This document shows, one piece after another, positions 1 to 7,795 of a DNA stretch of 17,635 bases. The translations under genes and the position numbers were made by a program. The notes beneath the pieces are model-generated. The model saw nothing but the letters and a program-made list of their open reading frames with translations. It had not been told where the DNA came from and ran no database searches. Numbering within the stretch: the stretch's first letter is position 1; each line of letters begins with the position of its first letter. Origin of the DNA: SMXQ01 sp033720855. GTDB lineage: Bacteria > Pseudomonadota > Alphaproteobacteria > SMXQ01. The stretch covers positions 1-17,635 of the forward strand of contig JAWWBR010000070.1 of NCBI GenBank assembly GCA_033720855.1, given 5' to 3'.

Positions 1-1539
1 GCGCTTTCTGAGCACCTCGCGCTGACCCGGCTTGCTGTAGAGTTTGATGCCGAGCTTGAGCCAGGAGTCGTGGACCAGTTCCAGTACGTCGGTCTGCTCG
101 GTATGTTCGCCCGAGGATTCGACGATGATCTCCATCGGCCGTCCGTCCGGCAGCAGCCTGAGGCCACGAGAATCGCGCCTGGTCAGTCCCATCTTGTCGA
201 GCAAGCGGTTGGCTTCCTTGAGGTCGAAGCGGGCCCACCGGAAGCGCTGCTCGCGATCGTAAAGAGGGCTTTGCGGCAGGACCAGGTTATTGCCCTCGAT
301 GCCGAGCCCGTAATAGAGAACCTGATTGATCTCGTGCCGATTGATGCCGAGGGACAGGGCGCGCCTGAAATCGACGTTCCAGAATAGGCCGCGCCACACC
401 GGGTCTGCCAGGTTCAGGTTCGGAAACAGCGCAAGATGCGCCCCGCGCGCGGTCTGCCACAGGTACACCTTGTAATCGCCGCGTTTCTCGCCCGTCTTGA
501 GAAAGGTGTATTGATTGAAGGCGAGACCGCGCGCCTGCAGATCCGATTCGCCCCCCGAGGACTTCGCCGCGATCAGCGACGAGCTCGACACCCTCATGTC
601 CACGCGGTCGATATACGGCAGCTGACGGCCCGCAGAATCGACCCGGTGGAAATAGGGGTTGCGGACGAACACGAAGCGCTGGGAGGGCCCGAAGGTCGTG
701 TTGCGCCACGGCTGCAGCGTAGGAAGGTCGGGATTGTCGAACCGGTAGGGATTGTCCATGCGGCTGTGCAGGGCCGCCCAGTTGTGCAAGCGCTGGCTTG
801 CCGCCATGCGTTTCAGCTTGCCCGGGTCGGTGTGGTTGACATGAAACTTCCCCAGATAGTGCGCCGGGCGGTAAATGAAACGGGGTGCGGCGGCCGCCAG
901 GGCGGGCAGGAAATGGGGATTGGGCTTGTCCCAGCTATAGCGCACCTTGGTGGGGCTCAAGACCTCGAATCGGGGCAGTTTCCCCTCGACCAGGAGGAAT
1001 TTCGATGGGCCGCCGGGCGAAAGCTCGGGATTGAGCGCCACATCCTTCCAGTAATAGCTGAAATCGCGGGCCGTAAAGGGCCGACCGTCGGACCACCGAT
1101 GCCCTTTGCGCAGGTGCAGGGTGAAGATCCTGCCCTCCTCGACCTCGAAGCGTTCGAGCAGATCGGCGACCAAACGGTAATTTCTGTCATAGCCCACCAG
1201 ACGGGCATAGCCGTAGATCACCATCAGGCGGGTATCGCGTTCGCGCCCGACGAGCAGCCGCAAGGTGCCGCCGTGCCGCCCCAGGGTCTGGCCGGGCCCG
1301 GGATGCATCACCCGGGGGGTGAGCGGCAGCCGTTTCTCCACCGGCGGCAAGGCGCCGGAAAGTTCGGAATGGCCGAAATAGAACGGGCTGATATAGGCCT
1401 TGGGATCCGCTCCGGTCGCCGCCGCGGTGGCGGCGGCAAAAACCGCCAGGACCGCGCCAACCGCCGCCGAGGTCAAGGTTACATGCGGGCGCTCAGCAGC
1501 GGACCGGCCCGCGCCCCTCGGCCACTGGCGCCAGATCAT
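1..1539 (-). CDS. ABC transporter family-5 extracellular solute-binding protein (3' end outside window)
   Basis: Reading the minus strand from the ATG at 1539-1537 gives 513 codons without a stop, reaching base 1, so the C-terminus lies outside the window. The N-terminus (MIWRQWPRGAGRS...) is basic, followed by a hydrophobic stretch (TSAAVGAVLAVFAAATAAA) ending in Ala-x-Ala, a good Sec signal peptide. The mature part has family-5 (SBP_bac_5) hallmarks: GGTLRLL, RKGHRWSDGRPFTARDFSYYW, and late in the visible part NVDFRRALSLGINRHEIN. Family members bind peptides, opines, nickel or sugars in the periplasm; the substrate here cannot be read from sequence. The start codon overlaps the stop of the upstream ATPase gene as ATGA, and no strong Shine-Dalgarno is visible, so translational coupling is likely. 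Permease genes would be expected further along, beyond base 1. Family members are usually 550-650 residues, so roughly 50-150 residues are missing. Confidence 0.9.
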   Translation of the reverse strand, partial: MIWRQWPRGAGRSAAERPHVTLTSAAVGAVLAVFAAATAAATGADPKAYISPFYFGHSELSGALPPVEKRLPLTPRVMHPGPGQTLGRHGGTLRLLVGRERDTRLMVIYGYARLVGYDRNYRLVADLLERFEVEEGRIFTLHLRKGHRWSDGRPFTARDFSYYWKDVALNPELSPGGPSKFLLVEGKLPRFEVLSPTKVRYSWDKPNPHFLPALAAAAPRFIYRPAHYLGKFHVNHTDPGKLKRMAASQRLHNWAALHSRMDNPYRFDNPDLPTLQPWRNTTFGPSQRFVFVRNPYFHRVDSAGRQLPYIDRVDMRVSSSSLIAAKSSGGESDLQARGLAFNQYTFLKTGEKRGDYKVYLWQTARGAHLALFPNLNLADPVWRGLFWNVDFRRALSLGINRHEINQVLYYGLGIEGNNLVLPQSPLYDREQRFRWARFDLKEANRLLDKMGLTRRDSRGLRLLPDGRPMEIIVESSGEHTEQTDVLELVHDSWLKLGIKLYSKPGQREVLRKR

Positions 1540-3437
1540 GCGGGAACCGCCGTAGCATCGGCCGGCTGGCTACGGCGGACGAAATGTCCATTGCCAACGT
1601 CTATCAATTGGGGACGGATGTCGCCGTCGATGGTGAACGGGGCGGGCCAGGCGCTCGGGTCAGAGCAGCGCCCTTCCATGAGCGCGTGAAGATCGAGGGG
1701 GTGTTCAAGGTCGGGTTCCGGCACCGCCGCCAACAACGCCTGGGTGTAGGGATGAATGGGCCGCGCAAAAAGGGTCGCCTTGTCGGCCGCCTCTACGATG
1801 CGCCCGGCGCACATGACGATGATTCGCCCCGCCATATAATTCACCACGGCGAGGTTGTGGGAGATGAACAGATACGTGAGGCCAAGTTCGTTGCGCAGGT
1901 CCGTCAACAGGTTCAAGACCTGCGCCTGGATCGAAACATCGAGGGCGGAGACCGGCTCGTCGAGGATGAGCAGATCCGGTTTCAGGGCCAACGCCCGCGC
2001 TATGCCGATCCGTTGGCGCTGCCCCCCCGAGAAGCTGTGGGGATAGCGCGCCATGGCCTTGACGTCGAGGCCGACGAGGTCGAGGCATTCCCGAACCGTC
2101 GCTACGCGGCTCGCATAATCGCCGATCCCGTGGATCACAAGCGGCTCGGCGACGATATCGGCGACCGTCATGCGCGGATTGAGCGAGCCGAACGGGTCCT
2201 GAAACACGAACTGCGCCTTGCGGCGGAACGACAGCCGACGCTCCGCCGGCAAGGCATGGACGTCGGTAAGGTGCCCATCGTCGTCGAACGTGACCGTCCC
2301 CGTATCGGGGGTCAGCGCGCCGAGGAGGATCTTCGACAGGGTGGTCTTGCCGCAGCCGCTCTCGCCGACCAGGCCCACGCATTCCTGATGACCGATATCG
2401 AGACTGACGTCGTCGACCGCCTTGACGACGCCTTGGCCCGACGCCGACACCTTGGCGAACAGCCCCGAACTGCGGATATTGAAGCTCTTGCTGATATTTT
2501 GCGCGCGCAACAGCGGCGTGTCCGATACCCGTTCCCCCTCGCGCTCGCGGGCGGTCGAGAAATAGGTGCTGGTCGAATGGCTGATCTCCCTGAGCGGCGT
2601 CAGCCTTTCCCCCTCGGCCATGTTGAAACGCGGCACCGCGTGCAACAGGCCCTTCAGATAGGCATGCCCGGGCGCGGAGAAGATATCGGTCAGCGTGCCC
2701 TTCTCCATCACCTCGCCGCGGTACAGCACGACAACTTCGTCGGCCATATTGGCGACCACCCCGAGATCGTGGGTGATGATCAACACGGCCATCCCCAGCT
2801 CGGCCTGTAGGTCTTTGATCAGCTTGAGGATCTGCGCCTGGATGGTGACGTCCAACGCGGTCGTGGGCTCGTCGGCGATCAGCAGCGCCGGGTGGCAGAT
2901 CAGGGCCATGGCGATCATGGCGCGCTGGCGCAGCCCGCCGGAGAGCTCGAAGGGGTAAATCTTGAGCGCCTTGTGAGGATCCGGGAAGCCGACCCGGCCC
3001 AGCATCGCCGCCGCCAGTTCCCTGCCCTCCTCGGTGCTGACGTCGCGGTGCAGGTGCAAAGCCTCGCAAATCTGGTCGCCGATGGTGTGCAGGGACGACA
3101 GCGAGGTCATCGGTTCCTGGAAAATGATCGAGATCTCGCCGCCGCGGATGGCCCGCATCTCCGGGCTGGACGGCGCCAGCGCCGCGATATCGACCACCGG
3201 CGAGCCCGCATCCGGCCGTTCCGCGTACGCGATCGACCCCCCCAAAATCCGCGCCGTCTTCGGCAGGATTCCCATGATCGCCTGGGAGATCACCGATTTG
3301 CCCGAACCGGATTCGCCGACCAGCGCGACGGTGCGGCCATGGGGGATACGGAAGCTCACTTTGTTGACCGCGGTCATGCGCCCGCCGATCAAATCGAACG
3401 CAACCTCCAGGTCCCTGACGTTTAGAAGGTCGACCAT
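1536..3437 (-). CDS. Fused two-domain peptide-type ABC transporter ATP-binding protein (DppD-DppF fusion type)
   Basis: This 633-residue cytoplasmic ATPase carries two complete nucleotide-binding domains of the dipeptide/oligopeptide importer family. NBD1 has Walker A GESGSGKS (41-48), Q-loop Q107, signature LSGGL followed by RQR (165-172), Walker B LLIADE (185-190) and H-loop H223. NBD2 has GESGCGKT (358-365), FSGGQRQR (469-476), LLILDE (489-494) and H527. Each NBD is followed by the oligopeptide-type C-terminal motif (PGHAYLKGLLHAVP near 256-269 and PIHPYTQALLAAVPEP near 560-575). All catalytic residues are intact, so it should power import. The ATG at 3437 is preceded by AGGCGGGG, a plausible ribosome-binding site. 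The gene overlaps the solute-binding protein gene by 4 bp and so heads this transporter operon as seen here. The family identity is firm; the transported substrate is unknown. Confidence 0.95.
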   Translation of the reverse strand: MVDLLNVRDLEVAFDLIGGRMTAVNKVSFRIPHGRTVALVGESGSGKSVISQAIMGILPKTARILGGSIAYAERPDAGSPVVDIAALAPSSPEMRAIRGGEISIIFQEPMTSLSSLHTIGDQICEALHLHRDVSTEEGRELAAAMLGRVGFPDPHKALKIYPFELSGGLRQRAMIAMALICHPALLIADEPTTALDVTIQAQILKLIKDLQAELGMAVLIITHDLGVVANMADEVVVLYRGEVMEKGTLTDIFSAPGHAYLKGLLHAVPRFNMAEGERLTPLREISHSTSTYFSTAREREGERVSDTPLLRAQNISKSFNIRSSGLFAKVSASGQGVVKAVDDVSLDIGHQECVGLVGESGCGKTTLSKILLGALTPDTGTVTFDDDGHLTDVHALPAERRLSFRRKAQFVFQDPFGSLNPRMTVADIVAEPLVIHGIGDYASRVATVRECLDLVGLDVKAMARYPHSFSGGQRQRIGIARALALKPDLLILDEPVSALDVSIQAQVLNLLTDLRNELGLTYLFISHNLAVVNYMAGRIIVMCAGRIVEAADKATLFARPIHPYTQALLAAVPEPDLEHPLDLHALMEGRCSDPSAWPAPFTIDGDIRPQLIDVGNGHFVRRSQPADATAVPA

Positions 3438-3513
3438 GCGCCCCGCCTGCGAAATCGTCCAGCGACACCCCTTATCATTAAAAAACGTACGGGTATAGCC
3501 GCATTTGCAAACA

Positions 3514-3543
3514 ATAGTATACGCTGTTCCTTCGGCGTACTAT
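3514..3543. promoter_or_regulatory. Imperfect inverted repeat in the divergent intergenic region
   Basis: The 199 bp between the divergent starts at 3437 (minus) and 3637 (plus) include an AT-richer stretch (about 3470-3545) that must hold promoters for both units. Within it, ATAG-TA-TACGC and GCGTA-CTAT form an inverted repeat: five paired bases, a two-base bulge on one side, four more pairs, and a 10-base spacer. It could be an operator or an RNA hairpin in the leader of the plus-strand gene. An 8-bp palindrome (TTTGCAAA) lies just before it at about 3503-3510. I could not assign convincing -35/-10 pairs to either strand. Confidence 0.35.
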
Positions 3544-3636
3544 GGTCGTTGTTCGACGCGGCGGACGCAAGCCCGCTGCGGCAGCCGCCCCGCCGGGGTC
3601 GCGCGATGGAAGACTGGCCGCGAACGCGATTCTTCT

Positions 3637-6249
3637 ATGCAGGATACTCTTTTTCGATTCGTCTTCCGTTACAGTCTGCGCCAGCAGATCATCATTCTGA
3701 CGATGACGGTGCTGTCGTTCCCGTTTCTATATTTTTCCCTCGACCTTCCCAAAATCATCATCAATGAAGCCATCGGCGGCAAAGATTTCCCCCGCAATGT
3801 CCTGGGCATGGAATTCGACCAGGTGCCCTACCTTCTGCTGCTGTCTTTCATCTTCCTGGCGCTGGTTTTCATCAACGGCGGCTTCAAATACTTTCTCGAG
3901 ATCTACAAGGGCAAGACCGGGGAACGGATGCTGAGACGGCTCCGGTTCCAGCTCTACGATCACATCCTCCGCTTCCCGCTGCCCCACTTCCGCCGTGTGC
4001 CCCAAGGCGAACTGATCCCCATGATCACCGGGGAGGTCGAATCCGTGGGCGGTTTCGTCGGGTCGGCGGTTTCCGTGCCGGCCTTCTACGGCGGCACCCT
4101 TTTCGTGATCCTGTTCTTCATGTTCATGCAGGACCTGATCCTCGGCCTCGCCGCGATTTCTCTCTATCCCATCCAGGCTGTCCTGATTCCCATCCTGCAG
4201 AAGAAACTGCTGCACTATAACCGGCGCCGGGTGCGGGAGATCCGTCGGCTCGCCAATGTCATCGGCGAGAGCGTGCGCGGCGTCACCGACATCCATGCCA
4301 ATGACGCCGGGCAGTTCTTCAGGGCCAGGATCTCGGACCGGCTGGGGCGCATTTACGGGATCCGCTACAAGATCTACCGGCGCAAATTCCTGATCAAATT
4401 CCTCAACGCCTTCCTCGGCCAGCTGACTCCGTTCTTCTTCTTCTCCATAGGCGGCTACCTGGTGATCAAGGGCGAACTGACGCTCGGCGCCCTGGTGGCC
4501 ATACTGGCGGCATACAAGGATCTTTCGAGCCCCTGGAAAGAGTTGTTGAACTACTACCAGCACCAGGCCGCGGTTAAGGTCAAATACGAACAGGTGGTGC
4601 GCAACTTCGTCCCCGCGCGGCTGATGCCGGAGCCCCCCTTGAAGGGCGAGACGGACGGCTACGATAGGCCCCTTGGTGACCTCAAACTCGCCGGTGTCTC
4701 GTTGCTCGACGACCAGGACATCAAAACGCTGGACAACGTATCCCTCGACATAAAGGACGGCGAGCACCTGGCCATCACCGGACCCGAGACCAGCGGCAAG
4801 AGCGAGCTCAGCATGATCATGGCCGGTCTGCTCGCGCCTTCGACCGGTCGCGTGACACTCGGCGGAACCGATTGCACCGCTCTGCCGAAGAGCGTCCTCG
4901 GGCGGCACATCGGCTATGTCGGCATGGACCCTTTCCTCTTTGCCGGCACCCTCAAGGACAATCTCTACCTGGGCCTCAAGCATGAGCCCGTGGGACTCGA
5001 CGACGGTGACGAGGAGCTGGAGCTTCTGAGAAAACAGAACGAGTTCGAAGCGGCGATATCGGGGAATTCTCCGTTCCACCTGAGCGCCGATTGGATCGAT
5101 CTCCAAGGGGCCGGCGTGGACAGCCATGAAGCGCTGGCGGAACGCGCCATCGAGGTGCTGTCTCGCGTCGGCATGGAGACCGACCTTTACGAGATGGGCC
5201 TGCGCACCAGCGGCAATCTCGATACCCAGAGCGCGACCAACGAACGCTTGCTTGCCGCGCGGCGCGAGGTTCATTCCCGCCTGCGCGACCCGGAGTTGAG
5301 CGCCCTGGTCGAGCCCTTCGACCCCGACGTCTTCAACAACAGCGCCTCGGTTGGCGAAAACATCCTGTTCGGCGCCTCGGCGGCGGGCGCGTTCGAGCCC
5401 AAGGCGCTTGGGGAAGATGCCTACATGCGCCAGGTGCTGGCCAAGGTCGGGCTCCTGGATACGATTCTCGAAAAATCCATCGAGATCGCGGAACTGATGG
5501 TCGAGTTGTTTGCTGACATTGACCCGGGCAACGAATTGTTCGAGCGCTTCAGCTTCGTCGGTGCGGACGAGATCGCCGACATGACGGAGCTGGTCAACTT
5601 CATCCATGACAAGGGCGCCGGCAAACTCAAGGAGCCGCAGAAACGCCAGTTGTTGTCTCTGGCCTTCCAGGTGATCCCCAGCCGCCACAGACTGGACCTC
5701 ATCGATAACCGCTTGATGGTGAAGATCCTCGAAGCCCGTCGTGAGTTTGCCGCCCACCTGCCGAGGCAGTTCAAGGACAGCTTCGAATTCTTCGACCCGG
5801 CCAAGATCAACCGGTGGGCCACCATCCAGGACAACATCTTGTTCGGCAAGGTGGTGTACGGCCAGCCGCGGGCCAAGGAGCGGGTTGGCGAAATCATCAA
5901 GGACGTTATCGATTCCTTGGGCCTGCACAAGACCATCATGCGCTTTGGCTTCGACTATCACGTGGGGCCCGGCGGGGCCATGCTGAATCCGGCCCAACGG
6001 CAGAAGGTGATGCTGGCCCGCCAGTTATTGAAGCGGCCCGATACACTCATTCTCAATGACTGCTTGACCTCCCTGGACGGCGCCGCACAAGCGGAAGTCA
6101 TTGCCGGGATCCGCGAGGAATGCCGCAACCGTCGGGTTATCGCCTGCCTGTCGCAGAGCGAACTTGCTAAACATTTCCCGCGGGTCGTGACCATGGACAA
6201 AGGAACAATAGTCGGAGACGCTCCGGCCTATGGCGCAGTTGCCGAATGA
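3637..6249 (+). CDS. ABC-exporter-like membrane protein with a single Walker A and an expanded, repeated, degenerate nucleotide-binding domain
   Basis: This 870-residue protein has an N-terminal ABC-exporter-type transmembrane domain (about 1-320). Hydrophobic segments lie near 15-37, 64-83, 147-190 (probably two helices) and 268-315. A nucleotide-binding region follows, with Walker A GPETSGKS (382-389). Beyond that it departs from the family. The post-Q-loop pattern [x]DP...N[IL]xxG occurs three times: GMDPFLFAGTLKDNLYLG from 429, a version starting PFDP from 560, and FFDP...TIQDNILFG from 718. Each is followed by a helical stretch and a weak signature/Walker-B-like segment (near 535-562, 666-691, 782-812). 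In the last copy the signature is LNPAQ rather than LSGGQ, Walker B is LILND rather than LILDE, and the H-loop His is replaced (ACLSQ). The Q-loop Gln is Met430. ATP binding is plausible; normal hydrolysis is doubtful. An in-frame ATG at 3505 exists, but the 44 extra codons are Arg/Cys-rich and cover the inverted repeat, so I prefer 3637 although its ribosome-binding site is weak. It leads a co-directional set with CNB, MBL and cyclase genes. The substrate is unknown. Confidence 0.85.
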   Translation: MQDTLFRFVFRYSLRQQIIILTMTVLSFPFLYFSLDLPKIIINEAIGGKDFPRNVLGMEFDQVPYLLLLSFIFLALVFINGGFKYFLEIYKGKTGERMLRRLRFQLYDHILRFPLPHFRRVPQGELIPMITGEVESVGGFVGSAVSVPAFYGGTLFVILFFMFMQDLILGLAAISLYPIQAVLIPILQKKLLHYNRRRVREIRRLANVIGESVRGVTDIHANDAGQFFRARISDRLGRIYGIRYKIYRRKFLIKFLNAFLGQLTPFFFFSIGGYLVIKGELTLGALVAILAAYKDLSSPWKELLNYYQHQAAVKVKYEQVVRNFVPARLMPEPPLKGETDGYDRPLGDLKLAGVSLLDDQDIKTLDNVSLDIKDGEHLAITGPETSGKSELSMIMAGLLAPSTGRVTLGGTDCTALPKSVLGRHIGYVGMDPFLFAGTLKDNLYLGLKHEPVGLDDGDEELELLRKQNEFEAAISGNSPFHLSADWIDLQGAGVDSHEALAERAIEVLSRVGMETDLYEMGLRTSGNLDTQSATNERLLAARREVHSRLRDPELSALVEPFDPDVFNNSASVGENILFGASAAGAFEPKALGEDAYMRQVLAKVGLLDTILEKSIEIAELMVELFADIDPGNELFERFSFVGADEIADMTELVNFIHDKGAGKLKEPQKRQLLSLAFQVIPSRHRLDLIDNRLMVKILEARREFAAHLPRQFKDSFEFFDPAKINRWATIQDNILFGKVVYGQPRAKERVGEIIKDVIDSLGLHKTIMRFGFDYHVGPGGAMLNPAQRQKVMLARQLLKRPDTLILNDCLTSLDGAAQAEVIAGIREECRNRRVIACLSQSELAKHFPRVVTMDKGTIVGDAPAYGAVAE

Positions 6250-6334
6250 GAGTAAATTCATCACATTCGGCCTAAAGGAGACGATTGCGGCACCGGAAAA
6301 AGATGCCGACATTGACGAAGCGGGGACCCTATGA
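6230..6334 (+). CDS. Possible 34-residue small protein bridging the ABC and CNB genes
   Basis: The ATG at 6230 opens a frame of 34 codons beginning MAQLPNESKFITFGLKET and ending at a TGA that overlaps the CNB start codon as ATGA. It begins inside the last 20 bases of the ABC gene in another frame and fills the whole gap between the two genes. This chain of overlaps is what a translationally coupled small gene would look like. A GGAGA lies about 13 bases upstream, which is far for a ribosome-binding site. In GC-rich DNA an open frame of this length also occurs often by chance. I recognise no family. An AGGAG further in (6276-6280) could instead help load ribosomes for the CNB gene. The call is tentative. 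Confidence 0.3.
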   Translation: MAQLPNESKFITFGLKETIAAPEKDADIDEAGTL

Positions 6335-6780
6335 GCCTGAAAGACGAACTCGAAGTCATAAAACGAATACCCTTGTTTTCAAAGGTCGATCCGGCGCACC
6401 TCAAGCTTCTGGCTTTTGCCAGTGAACGCCTGACCTTCGGCGATGGGGAGTATCTCTTTCACCAAGGCGACGACGGCGACAGCGCCTACATTCTGCTGGA
6501 GGGCGAAGCCGAGGTTCTGGCCGGGGCGAATGAAGCCGTGGTGGCCCGTCTCGGCCCGAATGATCTGGTCGGAGAGATCGGCATGATCTGCAACAAACCC
6601 CGGTCGGCGAGCGTGCGCGCCCTCGGCACCATGACCGCGCTGATGATCCCCAAGGACGTGTTCATGCCCATGCTGACCGAGTTTCCCGGCATGGCCCAGG
6701 AGATCACCATCGAACTTGCGGCGCGGCTCGAGCGCACGACCCAACAACTCGTCGAACGCACGTCGGAAAATGCCGAGTGA
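6331..6780 (+). CDS. Stand-alone cyclic nucleotide-binding (CNB) domain protein
   Basis: This 149-residue soluble protein is almost entirely one CNB domain: IPLFSKVDPAHLKLLA (13-28), the beta-roll motif YLFHQGDDGDSAYILLEGEAEV (41-62), then the phosphate-binding cassette LVGEIGMICNKPRSASVRA (79-97). In the family the cassette Glu (E82 here) contacts the ribose 2'-hydroxyl and the Arg (R91) the cyclic phosphate; both are present, so it should bind cAMP or cGMP. There is no helix-turn-helix, kinase or channel domain, which suggests it works by binding a partner protein. The C-terminal helix (122-146) is amphipathic. The ATG at 6331 is preceded by CGGGGA and by an in-frame stop at 6313. It follows the ABC gene by 81 bases and precedes the MBL gene by 77, consistent with an operon. 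Its natural candidates are the upstream ABC protein as partner and the downstream cyclase as source of ligand; this is inference. Confidence 0.93.
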   Translation: MSLKDELEVIKRIPLFSKVDPAHLKLLAFASERLTFGDGEYLFHQGDDGDSAYILLEGEAEVLAGANEAVVARLGPNDLVGEIGMICNKPRSASVRALGTMTALMIPKDVFMPMLTEFPGMAQEITIELAARLERTTQQLVERTSENAE

Positions 6781-6871
6781 TGATATCGCCACCGTGCACG
6801 GATGGGCGCCCGCAGGCTTCCGCGGGCGCGGCGACAACCTGTCCGCCGGGGCCCTGAATGCTCCCCGATGA
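6770..6871 (+). other. Short open frame bridging the CNB and MBL genes
   Basis: An ATG at 6770, overlapping the end of the CNB gene, opens 33 codons (MPSDDIATVHGWAPAGFRGR...) that end at a TGA inside the first codons of the MBL gene. It resembles the arrangement one gene earlier. However, it contains a strong GC hairpin, has only a weak GGAAA before it, and shows no recognisable family. It is recorded as a possible coupling frame rather than a confirmed gene. Confidence 0.15.
6806..6829. other. GC-rich hairpin between the CNB and MBL genes
   Basis: GCGCCCGC (6806-6813) and GCGGGCGC (6822-6829) are perfect reverse complements separated by eight bases. No T-tract follows, so it is not a standard intrinsic terminator. 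It lies about 28 bases before the MBL start and could tune mRNA stability or the relative expression of the two genes. Confidence 0.45.
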
Positions 6872-7691
6872 AACCTTTTGGCTCCGCTTTTGGGGCGTGC
6901 GCGGGTCCTTGGCCTGCCCGGGGCCGGAGACCATCCGCTATGGCGGCAACACGTCCTGCATAGAGGTCAATTGCGGCTCCCGCGTGCTGGTCCTCGATTG
7001 CGGCACCGGGGCGCGGCGCCTTGGCAACGACCTCACCGAGCGAGACGTTCGCTCTCTCGATGTACTGTTTTCCCATACCCATATCGATCATCTGGTCGGC
7101 CTTCCGTTTTTCCTGCCGGCGCAAAACCGCCAAGCATCCTTGACCCTGTGGGCGGGGCATCTTGAAGAGGATTACGACCTTCGCGGCGCCATCATGGCGA
7201 TGATGCAGCCCCCTCTTTTTCCCTTGCCCCTAGACGCGTTGAAGGCGGAGATCACGTTCAAGGAATTCGCTTCCGGCGAGACCTTTTCTCCCGCGCCGGG
7301 GGTCGAGGTTCGCACCGCGCCGCTCAACCATCCCGAAGGCGCAACCGGCTACAGGATAAGTTTCGAGGGCCGCTCGGTGTGCTACGTCACCGACACCGAA
7401 CACGTGCCCGGACGAAACGACGAATCGATCCTCGGACTGGTCGAGAACGCCAACCTGATGATCTACGATTCGACCTTCACCGAGGCCGAGTTCGCGGATC
7501 GTCGCGGCTGGGGGCATTCCACCTGGGAGGAGGGCGCACGCCTCGCCGATCTCGCCGGGGTGGATGTTTTCGTCGCCTTTCATCACGACCCCTGGCACGA
7601 CGACGACACCATGGACGAGATTGCCGGACAGCTGGAGAAGAAGCGCCCCGGCTCCATCGTCGCCCGCGAGGGCATGATCCTGGTGCCCTGA
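6858..7691 (+). CDS. MBL-fold metal-dependent hydrolase, cyclic-phosphodiesterase-like (COG1235 type)
   Basis: This 277-residue cytoplasmic protein has the metallo-beta-lactamase fold motifs: HTHIDH (73-78), H158 in LNHPEG, D179 in VTDTEH and H242 in FHHD, together enough for a two-metal site. The opening FWGVRGSLACPGPETIRYGGNTSCIEV is typical of the family annotated as phosphoribosyl 1,2-cyclic phosphate or 3',5'-cyclic-nucleotide phosphodiesterase-like. It therefore probably cleaves a phosphodiester, and next to a cyclase and a cyclic-nucleotide receptor a 3',5'-cAMP phosphodiesterase role is the simplest guess. Other substrates (cyclic ribose phosphate, tRNA ends) cannot be excluded from sequence. 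The ATG at 6858 is fixed by an in-frame TGA immediately before it; CCGGGG lies about 10 bases upstream. It sits 104 bases before the cyclase start in the same direction. Confidence 0.88.
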   Translation: MLPDETFWLRFWGVRGSLACPGPETIRYGGNTSCIEVNCGSRVLVLDCGTGARRLGNDLTERDVRSLDVLFSHTHIDHLVGLPFFLPAQNRQASLTLWAGHLEEDYDLRGAIMAMMQPPLFPLPLDALKAEITFKEFASGETFSPAPGVEVRTAPLNHPEGATGYRISFEGRSVCYVTDTEHVPGRNDESILGLVENANLMIYDSTFTEAEFADRRGWGHSTWEEGARLADLAGVDVFVAFHHDPWHDDDTMDEIAGQLEKKRPGSIVAREGMILVP

Positions 7692-7728
7692 ACGGATTGG
7701 GCGCGGGCGCGGGCAGGCGCTGCCGCGG

Positions 7729-7740
7729 GCCGCGCGCGGC
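7729..7740. other. Perfect 12-bp GC palindrome between MBL and cyclase genes
   Basis: GCCGCGCGCGGC is its own reverse complement. It lies in a very GC-rich stretch of the 104-base gap before the cyclase start. It could form a short hairpin or act as a protein site, but GC-rich DNA produces such palindromes readily. No T-tract or promoter motif is obvious. Confidence 0.25.
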
Positions 7741-7795
7741 GCTTCGACAACGGGGAATGTGTTGGGCTTAGGGTTGGAAACGACGTGGTTGGTTG

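Noticed and set aside
436..1689. Long plus-strand open frame (417 codons)
   Set aside because: It is antisense to the solute-binding protein gene, whose minus-strand frame shows a signal peptide and family motifs. The plus-strand translation has no recognisable domain and is His/Arg/Gln-rich as expected of a shadow frame.
1584..2810. Long plus-strand open frame (408 codons)
   Set aside because: Antisense to the fused ABC ATPase, which has complete Walker and signature motifs. It looks like a GC-rich shadow.
3505..3636. Upstream ATG adding 44 residues to the ABC-like protein
   Set aside because: The added residues are Arg/Cys-rich and soluble-looking, overlap the inverted repeat, and precede the natural membrane-domain start (MQDTLFRFVFRYS).
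3727..5997. Very long minus-strand open frame (756 codons) opposite the ABC-like gene
   Set aside because: Its sequence is rich in Asp/Glu/His/Gln with no hydrophobic or catalytic motifs and mirrors the plus-strand codons. The plus-strand protein has clear TM segments and a Walker A.
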